A stretch of DNA of 29,323 nucleotides from an uncultured Muribaculaceae bacterium (GTDB lineage Bacteria; Bacteroidota; Bacteroidia; Bacteroidales; Muribaculaceae), in contig CAJTTA010000027.1 of assembly GCA_910579305.1 (NCBI GenBank), positions 1 through 29,323 on the forward strand, in the 5' to 3' direction. The notes below the pieces were generated by a model. The model did not search any database. It saw only the letters and a program-made list of their open reading frames with translations, and was not told the DNA's origin. Shown here one piece after another: positions 23,149-29,323 of the stretch. Position numbers and translations under genes: made by a program. Positions within the stretch are counted from its first letter, which is position 1; the number at the start of each line of letters is the position of its first letter.

Positions 23149-25095
23149 TTAATCATCCATTTCAGGAATCATGGCAGCGACCTCTTCAGCGATTTGCGCT
23201 GCAAAGTTAGCAATTTTCATTGACTTTGTAGCATCTTCTCCATACTTTCTTACGCTGACTTCTCCGCTTTCGGCCTCTTTTTCGCCCACAATGAGCAGAT
23301 ACGGGTATTTGCGCATCACGTTGTCGCGAATCTTTTTGCCTATTTTCTCGTTGCGGTCATCGACTATGGCGCGCACGTCGCTCTTCTCAAGCTGCTTAGC
23401 CACATTGAAAGCATAGTCGTTAAATTTCTCACTGATGGGAAGAATCACGCATTGCTCCGGTATGAGCCAGAGGGGGAGGCGACCGGCTGTGTGCTCAAGC
23501 AGCACAGCCACGAATCTCTCCATGGATCCGAAAGGTGCGCGGTGAATCATGACCGGGCGGTGCTTGGAGTTGTCGGAGCCGGTATACTCAAGGTTGAATC
23601 TCTCGGGAAGATTGTAGTCAACCTGAATTGTGCCGAGCTGCCAGCGGCGCCCTATGGCGTCTTTCACCATGAAGTCGAGTTTGGGACCATAGAAAGCGGC
23701 TTCTCCTTCTACCTGGCGAGCCTTGAGTCCTTTTTCGGCGCAAGCTTCAATGATTGCGTTTTCTGCGAGGTGCCAGTTTTCATCGGAACCGATATATTTT
23801 GTAGTGTTCTTGGGATCGCGCAGCGATATCTGTGCCTCGAAGTTTTCGAAGTGAAGGGCCCGGAAGATGTAGAGGATGATATCCATCACCTTCAGGAATT
23901 CATCTTTGATTTGCTCCGGGGCGCAGAAGATGTGGGCGTCATCCTGGGTAAATCCGCGCACTCGGGTGAGGCCGTGGAGCTCTCCGCTCTGCTCGTAGCG
24001 GTATACTGTGCCGAATTCAGCAAGACGCAGCGGCAGGTCGCGGTAAGAGCGAGGGAATGCCTTGTAGATCTCGCAGTGATGGGGGCAGTTCATGGGCTTG
24101 AGCAGATATTCTTCGCCTTCCTCGGGAGTATGTATGGGCTGGAATGAATCCTTTCCGTATTTTGCCCAGTGGCCGGAGGTGACGTATAGCAGCTTGTTGC
24201 CTATGTGGGGTGTGATAACCTGCAGGTAGCCGTATTTTTTCTGTATCTTGCGCAGGAATTGCTCAAGACGGTCTCGGAGAGCGGCTCCTTTGGGCAGCCA
24301 TAGCGGAAGTCCCTGTCCCACAGTGGGGGAGAATGCAAACAGTTCCATCTCTTTGCCAAGCTTGCGGTGGTCGCGCTTCTTGGCCTCTTCAAGGAGGGCG
24401 AGATACTCATCGAGCATTTTCTTCTTGGGGAATGTAATGCCGTATACGCGCACAAGCTGGTCGCGGTTTTCGTCGCCTCGCCAATAGGCTCCGGCGAGCG
24501 ACAGGATCTTAATGGCTTTGACGGGAGCGGTGGAGGGCAGGTGAGGGCCTCGGCAGAGATCGGTGAAAGCTCCCTGTGTATATGTGCTTATTGTGCCGTC
24601 TTCAAGTTCTGAGATCAGCTCGCATTTGTAGGTCTCGCCGCGGGCGCCGAAGGCTTCAAGCGCGTCGGCCTTTGATATGTCGGAGCGCACGATGGCTTCT
24701 TTGCGGGAGGCAAGTTCCTGCATTTTCTTTTCAATTTTCGGAAAATCCTCATCCGTTATTTTGTGCTCTCCGGGTGCTATGTCGTAGTAGAATCCGTTTT
24801 CTATGGCAGGGCCGATGCCGAATTTCACGCCGGGGTAAAGTTCCTGCAAAGCTTCTGCGAGCAAATGGGCAGATGAGTGCCAGAAAGCGTGCTTGCCTTC
24901 CAGGTCATCCCATTTGAAGAATTCTATTGAAGCGTTGCCATCAATGGGGCGGGTGAGGTCGCGGTCTTCGCCGGCCACACGGCATGCGAGCACGTCGGCC
25001 GCAAAACGCGGAGAAATCGACTCTGCGACTTGCAGCGGGGTCACGCCCTGTTCATACTGGCGCACGGAGCCGTCGGGGAAAGTTATGTCAATCAT
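23149..25095 (-). CDS. thrS: Threonyl-tRNA synthetase
   Basis: A class II synthetase that charges tRNA-Thr in the cytoplasm. With ATG 25095 the product has 648 residues and starts with the TGS domain (MIDITFPDGSVRQYEQGVTP). Next come the editing-domain motif FWHSSAHLLAEALQ (about 70-83), the catalytic core with the zinc ligand in MNCPHHCEIYK, RYEQSGELHGLTRVRGF and TQDDAHIFC, motif 3 RAPFGSMERF, and a C-terminal anticodon-binding domain. An in-frame ATG at 25158 would add 21 residues (MLSLCYERPSIILKKLNTRL), but these do not belong to the family, so 25095 is preferred. It is the first gene of the thrS-infC-rpmI-rplT operon. Confidence 0.97.
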   Translation of the reverse strand: MIDITFPDGSVRQYEQGVTPLQVAESISPRFAADVLACRVAGEDRDLTRPIDGNASIEFFKWDDLEGKHAFWHSSAHLLAEALQELYPGVKFGIGPAIENGFYYDIAPGEHKITDEDFPKIEKKMQELASRKEAIVRSDISKADALEAFGARGETYKCELISELEDGTISTYTQGAFTDLCRGPHLPSTAPVKAIKILSLAGAYWRGDENRDQLVRVYGITFPKKKMLDEYLALLEEAKKRDHRKLGKEMELFAFSPTVGQGLPLWLPKGAALRDRLEQFLRKIQKKYGYLQVITPHIGNKLLYVTSGHWAKYGKDSFQPIHTPEEGEEYLLKPMNCPHHCEIYKAFPRSYRDLPLRLAEFGTVYRYEQSGELHGLTRVRGFTQDDAHIFCAPEQIKDEFLKVMDIILYIFRALHFENFEAQISLRDPKNTTKYIGSDENWHLAENAIIEACAEKGLKARQVEGEAAFYGPKLDFMVKDAIGRRWQLGTIQVDYNLPERFNLEYTGSDNSKHRPVMIHRAPFGSMERFVAVLLEHTAGRLPLWLIPEQCVILPISEKFNDYAFNVAKQLEKSDVRAIVDDRNEKIGKKIRDNVMRKYPYLLIVGEKEAESGEVSVRKYGEDATKSMKIANFAAQIAEEVAAMIPEMDD

Positions 25096-25180
25096 ATGCA
25101 GACGGGTGTTAAGCTTTTTCAATATTATCGACGGTCTTTCATAGCATAAGGATAGCATTGCGCTGAATTCCGTCGGGGTG

Positions 25181-25211
25181 CAAAGTTACAAAAAATTCCG
25201 CTATTATCCAA
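25181..25211 (-). promoter_or_regulatory. Promoter of the thrS operon
   Basis: The minus strand has TTG (25209-25211), a 20-base spacer and TAACTTTG (25181-25188). Start near 25175 gives an 80-base leader to ATG 25095, or about 17 bases to the in-frame ATG at 25158. Confidence 0.75.
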
Positions 25212-25257
25212 TGTGGGATTTGAGAGATTTTTCCGGCATGGCGTAAAACTCATCAAT

Positions 25258-25277
25258 CACCCCCGACGTGCGGGGTG
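25258..25277 (-). terminator. Possible weak terminator of the DUF3943 gene
   Basis: A 6-bp GC-rich stem, CACCCC (25258-25263) with GGGGTG (25272-25277), has an 8-base loop. It lies 9 bases after the stop codon on the minus strand and is followed by a modestly T-rich sequence. Confidence 0.35.
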
Positions 25278-25285
25278 TGTGCCCG

Positions 25286-26776
25286 TCATAATTTGTAGAT
25301 GAGTTGCAGACTCTGTGTGAATGCCGAAGAGTTGACGCCCGGATAGTCGCGATAATGCGTGTGGCGGAAGTAATGGCATAGTTCCAGCCCGATGTAGAGT
25401 CGTCGGTACAGCCGCATCTGTGCTTTGAGTTCCGTGATGCCGAATGTGGCTTCAGAGTGATCGCCCATGGCGTTGAGTGTGCGGCGGTCGGCCGTGCTCA
25501 TGTCGGTGCCTCGGGGGTATCCCTTGAATGTGTAAAGGCGGTAGAGCGAAGAGGAGAGTGACAGGGCATACTTCTTATGATCCCATACTGCCTGTATGCC
25601 TATTTTCCCCGACATACCCATGGCCCAGTTGTAGTTTCGTTCATCCAGATGGTAATAATCGGAGAGGATGCTTCCGAGCAGCACGGCGTTGAAATGAGCG
25701 TAGGCATCGAAGACAAAGTTCGGGTTTTCGGCGTTGCGGTACATTGCGCCCATACCTACGGATGCAGGCACTCCGAGTTTGTAGGGACAGGCGTGGTGAC
25801 GGTCAGAAATTGTGTCGGAGTCGAAATAGTCGAAGTGTTGGTATATGCCGATGCTTAGATCCTGATTCTTGCGGGAGTCAAGCAGTTCTCGCGCGAGCAG
25901 GCGCCCGGTGATGCACAATTGAGAGAGAACGGGCTGGGAGGAAATGAGATTGAGATTGGCGTGTATGAGGAAATAGTCATATGGGTTTGTGGAATGCACT
26001 TCGAATCGGTCGCCATATTCCATGTTGAAATCAAGGGTGGCCCCAATTTTGTAATTGTTGGCTTTATCATGCCGGAACTCTATTGCTTTAGGCCCGAGGG
26101 AAAACTCCATGCCCACGTTGGGCGTGCCGAATTGTTTGCCCGATGTAGCCCTTCTTCTCCACGCGTCTCCATTGATTATCCGTGTGAGTCCTCGCATGGG
26201 GTTGACTATAAATGCCGCCGTCTCGCGTCCGAATCGCCCCCATCCCGAAGCCCGGTCATCAATAATGGCATCCGAAGCCCTATATGCCACTTCGCCAATG
26301 GCGGTGCCGCCGATGGGAGTGGCTATGACATCGTTGGTAGAGGGGTATTCGCTTTCCATGAAAAGCTCCCACATGGCGCTGCCTCCTATTGCGAAGAGGG
26401 AGCTTTGCCAATAGTTGAAACCGTTGGAGCGCGCGCAATTGTAATACAGGTTGCCGGTGTAGGGATGCAGAAACATGTTGGTGCCGAGTTTGTCGTTGTC
26501 CCATATGAAACCGTGCTTGAAATTCTCTTTTATTGTGTTGAGAGAAATGTATGCGAAATCCCCTTTCTGCACATATCTGTCGAAAGCCCATAGTCCTATG
26601 TTGAATCCCGCTACTTCGGCGGCAGCCCGCCAGAAGTGTTTGCGTCCATAGTAGGCAAGATCCGCCGAGTCGGGCGGTACAGTGTCGGCCACACTGAGCT
26701 TTATGGGCATCTGTGCCCGGGCAGAGCCCGAGGCAAGCATGATCAGGATTATGAATATGTGGAGAGCGTTTTTCAT
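25286..26776 (-). CDS. DUF3943 outer-membrane protein
   Basis: The 496-residue product has a signal peptide (MKNALHIFIILIMLASGSARAQ). Residues about 50-200 carry the DUF3943 signature: FKHGFIWDNDKLGTNMFLHP, NLYYNCARSNGFNYW, and GSAMWELFMESEYPSTNDVI. The remaining 300 residues alternate hydrophobic and polar residues with Tyr/Phe and end in LQLIYKL, a typical C-terminal strand of an outer-membrane beta-barrel. Function unknown. The start is ATG 26776; the open frame has a GTG one codon further up. It begins 74 bases after the TPR gene on the same strand, with no promoter seen, so the two are probably one operon. A hairpin covers the start codon. Confidence 0.85.
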   Translation of the reverse strand: MKNALHIFIILIMLASGSARAQMPIKLSVADTVPPDSADLAYYGRKHFWRAAAEVAGFNIGLWAFDRYVQKGDFAYISLNTIKENFKHGFIWDNDKLGTNMFLHPYTGNLYYNCARSNGFNYWQSSLFAIGGSAMWELFMESEYPSTNDVIATPIGGTAIGEVAYRASDAIIDDRASGWGRFGRETAAFIVNPMRGLTRIINGDAWRRRATSGKQFGTPNVGMEFSLGPKAIEFRHDKANNYKIGATLDFNMEYGDRFEVHSTNPYDYFLIHANLNLISSQPVLSQLCITGRLLARELLDSRKNQDLSIGIYQHFDYFDSDTISDRHHACPYKLGVPASVGMGAMYRNAENPNFVFDAYAHFNAVLLGSILSDYYHLDERNYNWAMGMSGKIGIQAVWDHKKYALSLSSSLYRLYTFKGYPRGTDMSTADRRTLNAMGDHSEATFGITELKAQMRLYRRLYIGLELCHYFRHTHYRDYPGVNSSAFTQSLQLIYKL

Positions 26777-26820
26777 CACCGGGAATTAGTAGAGAATCTG
26801 TATCTCTATAACACCGGTGA
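26776..26820 (-). promoter_or_regulatory. Inverted repeat that could mask the DUF3943 start codon
   Basis: Arms TCACCGG (26776-26782) and CCGGTGA (26814-26820) are perfectly complementary; an inner stem, TAGAGA with TCTCTA, encloses a 7-base loop. In the mRNA the left arm contains the A of the ATG and the bases just before it. This could control initiation, or it could be an attenuation-type structure after the TPR gene. Confidence 0.4.
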
Positions 26821-26850
26821 GAAACTGTAAGTTTTTTAGAGGCGAGTCTC

Positions 26851-28881
26851 TTATATGTTTTTAAGCAGGTTATATGCAGCGACGACACCGAGTTCTCCGG
26901 CGCGGGAAAGGTCGGCCACAGCCTCGCGCTTTCTGCCGAGCCGGAGCATGCACAGAGCGCGGTTGAACATGGCTGGGCCGAGATCGGGCGCCAGCTCCAG
27001 GGCCTGAGAGAAGCATCCGGCAGCGCCGGCATAGTCGGAGGATTCATATAGCAGGTAGCCCTTGCCCATCCATGCATATGGCAGCCTGGGGTCGATGGAT
27101 AGCGCAGTGTCGTAGTCTTCCATCGCTTTGATGCGTGCCTGGCCTGCACTTGCTTCAGAAAGCATGTCATGTATCCCGCTCTCATGATTAAGAGCAGATG
27201 CGGCCAGAGGGTACACGTATGCACGCTGGAGCAGGGCGGAGACAAATCCCGGATTGATCTTGAGAGCGTCATTCAGGTCACCGAGGGCATCCTCATAATT
27301 TTTCAGAGAGGTGAGGGCCACGGCACGGGCCAGGAAATCGACAGGTCTCAGCTCGTGGGCCTGTTGTGCCGCATAGCTTGCATGCACAAAATCGAATAGA
27401 GACTGTATCCTATACGCATCATCGGGCGTATTGGTGCCTGTGGTGAGAAACAGAGGAGCATCGAGCCATCCGGAGGAATTTATCTCGGTGAGCTCGGCAT
27501 AGGAGTCGTAGCGCTGGCGAATTTCATCCACAGGAGCCTCAAACGAGAGAGCGTAAGGCTGTGCCGGCTGCACACGCATGTCTATGTCCTGCACTCGTCC
27601 TCTGAGCTTTTCCCCATAGAGCGGCGTGCTTTGCCGGTCGTGCGACACGGTCACAAGTTCATTGAAGTGTTCCATTACATCCTCCGGAGACTCGGAGACG
27701 GAAGGATCGCTCTTGTCGCTCTGTTCGCGCGATGATCCGTTCTGAATAGCAGGACGGTCGAGCTTGTAATGCGCAGGATCATCCGTGTATCTGGAGATCA
27801 GGTCATTTGCCTTGAAGAAGTAGTCGGCGGCAAGTTTCGCATTGCCCATGTTCTGATATACGCGCGACATGGCGTAATATACGGGGTAGAATCGAGGGTA
27901 TTTGTTGGCAATGAGCCGGAAGTCGGCCAGGGCGGCCTGATGATTGCCGAGGTCGGTATTTATCAGGCCACGGTTGTATCTGGCGGGGAAGTCGTCGGGA
28001 TCATGTTCGAGCACTTTTGAAAAATCGTTGCGTGCTCCGGAAAGATCCTGGATCTGGTATCGCAGCAGCGCACGATTGTATATGGCTGCATAGTTTTGCG
28101 GCTCAAGATCGAGAGCATAATTATAGTCGGCCATGGCGCCGGGCCAGTCATCGGCATTGTATCTGGCATATGCACGATTGATATACAGGGATACATCGGC
28201 CGGCGATAGCTTTATGACAGTGTCAAGATCCGCGGCGGCTGCGGCCCATTGTCGCCTGTGCAGGCTTATGTCGGCACGCATCAGTCGCGCCGGGAGCATA
28301 TTGGGGTTAATGCGCAGGGCCTCGGAAATGTCTTTGAGGGCAGCTACGGTGTCGGCTGCCATAAGGTGAGCTTGCGCGCGCGAGCCATAACCATCCTCAA
28401 ATCGCGGATAGATGTTCAAGAGATGGGAGAATGTGCTGTCGGCATGAGTTAAGTCTCCCAAAGAGGCTTGGGCGAGTCCCTTGTAATACAGGAAATACTT
28501 GTCGTCCGGAGCATAGGCGAGCCCTTTGTTGAAATCCTCTATTGCAGCGGAGTCAAGGCGCAGTCGCATCCTGGCAAAACCTCTCACTCTATAAGCCTCA
28601 TACTTGAATTTGTTTCTCTCGATAGCATCTGACGCATCATTCTCCGCTCCATGAAAATCATCGAGCATCAGCTTGGCCAATGCACGATAATAATATGGAT
28701 CCCATAAATATGGCTTTGCAGCGGCTGCCTGATTGAAATACTGTATCGCGAGCACATAGTCATCCATGGCGAGCACATTGCGGCCTATGTTGAGCACCTG
28801 TTCTGCATGTACCTGTGCTCTTATCGCTGTGCCCGAGAGCAGACACAGTGACAAAATTATGATACGGGATAAGTATTTCAT
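26851..28881 (-). CDS. Secreted tetratricopeptide-repeat protein
   Basis: The 676-residue product begins with a signal peptide (MKYLSRIIILSLCLLSGTA, cut near AQ at 22-23). An N-terminal array of about ten TPR units (about 25-365; for example YYRALAKLMLDDFHGAENDA, ALKDISEALRINPN) is followed by a charged linker without repeats (about 370-490) and a second set of about four TPR units (about 510-676; AMEDYDTALSIDPRLPYAWM). TPRs bind proteins, so this is probably a periplasmic or envelope scaffold. The frame is open up to an ATG at 28911, but the promoter at 28887-28917 and the signal peptide fix the start at 28881. The DUF3943 gene follows 74 bases downstream and may encode a partner. Confidence 0.88.
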   Translation of the reverse strand: MKYLSRIIILSLCLLSGTAIRAQVHAEQVLNIGRNVLAMDDYVLAIQYFNQAAAAKPYLWDPYYYRALAKLMLDDFHGAENDASDAIERNKFKYEAYRVRGFARMRLRLDSAAIEDFNKGLAYAPDDKYFLYYKGLAQASLGDLTHADSTFSHLLNIYPRFEDGYGSRAQAHLMAADTVAALKDISEALRINPNMLPARLMRADISLHRRQWAAAAADLDTVIKLSPADVSLYINRAYARYNADDWPGAMADYNYALDLEPQNYAAIYNRALLRYQIQDLSGARNDFSKVLEHDPDDFPARYNRGLINTDLGNHQAALADFRLIANKYPRFYPVYYAMSRVYQNMGNAKLAADYFFKANDLISRYTDDPAHYKLDRPAIQNGSSREQSDKSDPSVSESPEDVMEHFNELVTVSHDRQSTPLYGEKLRGRVQDIDMRVQPAQPYALSFEAPVDEIRQRYDSYAELTEINSSGWLDAPLFLTTGTNTPDDAYRIQSLFDFVHASYAAQQAHELRPVDFLARAVALTSLKNYEDALGDLNDALKINPGFVSALLQRAYVYPLAASALNHESGIHDMLSEASAGQARIKAMEDYDTALSIDPRLPYAWMGKGYLLYESSDYAGAAGCFSQALELAPDLGPAMFNRALCMLRLGRKREAVADLSRAGELGVVAAYNLLKNI

Positions 28882-28886
28882 GAATG

Positions 28887-28917
28887 CAAAGGTAATAAAA
28901 ATAGCATGCAATCACAA
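28887..28917 (-). promoter_or_regulatory. Promoter of the TPR-DUF3943 unit
   Basis: The minus strand has TTG (28915-28917), a 20-base spacer and TACCTTTG (28887-28894). The -7 box ends 5 bases before the ATG (28881), so the mRNA would have almost no leader. Confidence 0.7.
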
Positions 28918-29029
28918 TAGCCGGTTGGATACGTGAGCTTTAGAGATGGTGTAAGTGGTATTGTAACATTCGTATAATCAGATGCTTGGGAATGGAATGT
29001 AAAATATTATGAAAAAAAGGCTCTGAAAA

Positions 29030-29061
29030 TTTGGTGGGAATGAAAAAAGTGCGTAACTTTG
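29030..29061 (+). promoter_or_regulatory. Promoter of tRNA-Asp
   Basis: TTTG (29030-29033), a 20-base spacer and TAACTTTG (29054-29061) form a consensus Bacteroidota promoter. Start near 29067 leaves a leader of about 49 bases. Confidence 0.82.
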
Positions 29062-29115
29062 CACTCGCAATCGGGAAGCAAGTGAGCTTAAATAATCCGA
29101 AAGCAAAACTGATAA

Positions 29116-29189
29116 GGTGCGGTAGTTCAGCCGGTTAGAATACTAGCCTGTCACGCTAGGGGTCGCGGGTTCGAGTCCCGTCCGCACCG
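29116..29189 (+). tRNA. tRNA-Asp (anticodon GTC)
   Basis: Acceptor arms GGTGCGG and CCGCACC pair perfectly. The D-arm is GTTC...GAAT, the anticodon stem is CTAGC/GCTAG around loop CTGTCAC (anticodon GTC, aspartate), the T-loop is TTCGAGT, and the discriminator is G. CCA is not encoded. It is complete, with its own promoter and terminator. Confidence 0.97.
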
Positions 29190-29202
29190 CCGAGGAGAGA
29201 GG

Positions 29203-29250
29203 AAAGAGCAACATTGTAAACTTAGGTTTCAGTTGCTCTTTTTTTATTTT
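29203..29250 (+). terminator. Terminator after tRNA-Asp
   Basis: A 10-bp stem, AAAGAGCAAC (29203-29212) with GTTGCTCTTT (29232-29241), has a 19-base loop and is followed by TTTTTATTTT. It is a standard intrinsic terminator 13 bases after the tRNA. Confidence 0.88.
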
Positions 29251-29323
29251 AGATTTTTATCGGCTTGATTTACAGGGCAACCGCATCGGAATCTACAAAA
29301 ATTATAAAGATTTAGGCATTATT

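Noticed and set aside
26280..27272. 330-codon minus-strand open frame spanning the end of the TPR gene and the start of the DUF3943 gene
   Set aside because: It overlaps two well-supported genes in another frame and has the Cys/His/Arg-rich composition of an out-of-frame translation.

Overview
The window looks like chromosomal DNA from a gut Bacteroidota, most probably a Muribaculaceae-type member of the Bacteroidales. The evidence is: (i) repeated promoters of the Bacteroidota form TTTG-N18-20-TAnnTTTG and few Shine-Dalgarno sequences; (ii) two large secreted proteins with C-terminal tails of the type IX secretion (T9SS) kind; (iii) families typical of the phylum (DUF3943, a CBM20-CBM20-GH77 amylomaltase, DUF1015, a TPR lipid-free secreted protein). 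No transposase, integrase, phage gene or CRISPR array is visible. The taxonomic call is an inference from gene content and is not based on a marker search.

Layout. 1-735: the tRNA-Lys gene (minus, cut by the window edge), its promoter, and a decayed small gene. 806-5614: one compact minus-strand operon, read from a promoter near 5610: a membrane 4Fe-4S protein (split by an in-frame TGA), a Tat-signal aldo/keto reductase lipoprotein with two ferredoxin clusters, a DUF1893 protein, an ECF-type transporter S component, tatA (only 56 codons) and tatC. 6065-10028: plus-strand genes for a potassium-channel protein, a Fur-family regulator, adenylosuccinate synthetase and a DUF1015 protein, closed by a hairpin terminator. 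10230-12911: a DPE2-like 4-alpha-glucanotransferase (minus). 13108-20643: two large secreted T9SS-type proteins, a propeller/adhesin-like protein (minus) and an M6 metalloprotease (plus), divergently transcribed from overlapping promoters. 20864-21391: a small secreted protein of unknown function. 21575-25095: the classic translation operon thrS-infC-rpmI-rplT. 25286-28881: a DUF3943 outer-membrane protein and a secreted TPR protein. 29116-29189: tRNA-Asp with its own promoter and terminator.

The most interesting part is the 806-5614 operon. Two of its products carry twin-arginine motifs and the last two genes are the Tat translocase itself, so the locus appears to encode both the exporter and its redox cargo. 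Read together, it suggests an envelope electron-transfer module: a membrane Fe-S protein with clusters on both sides of the membrane feeding an exported Fe-S aldo/keto reductase. In this genome the membrane component carries an in-frame TGA and what looks like an in-frame deletion, so the module may be decaying here or may work as two polypeptides. The rest of the window is largely housekeeping or ordinary secreted-protein genes, with some regulatory details worth a look: overlapping divergent promoters, a probably leaderless TPR gene, and a start-codon hairpin.
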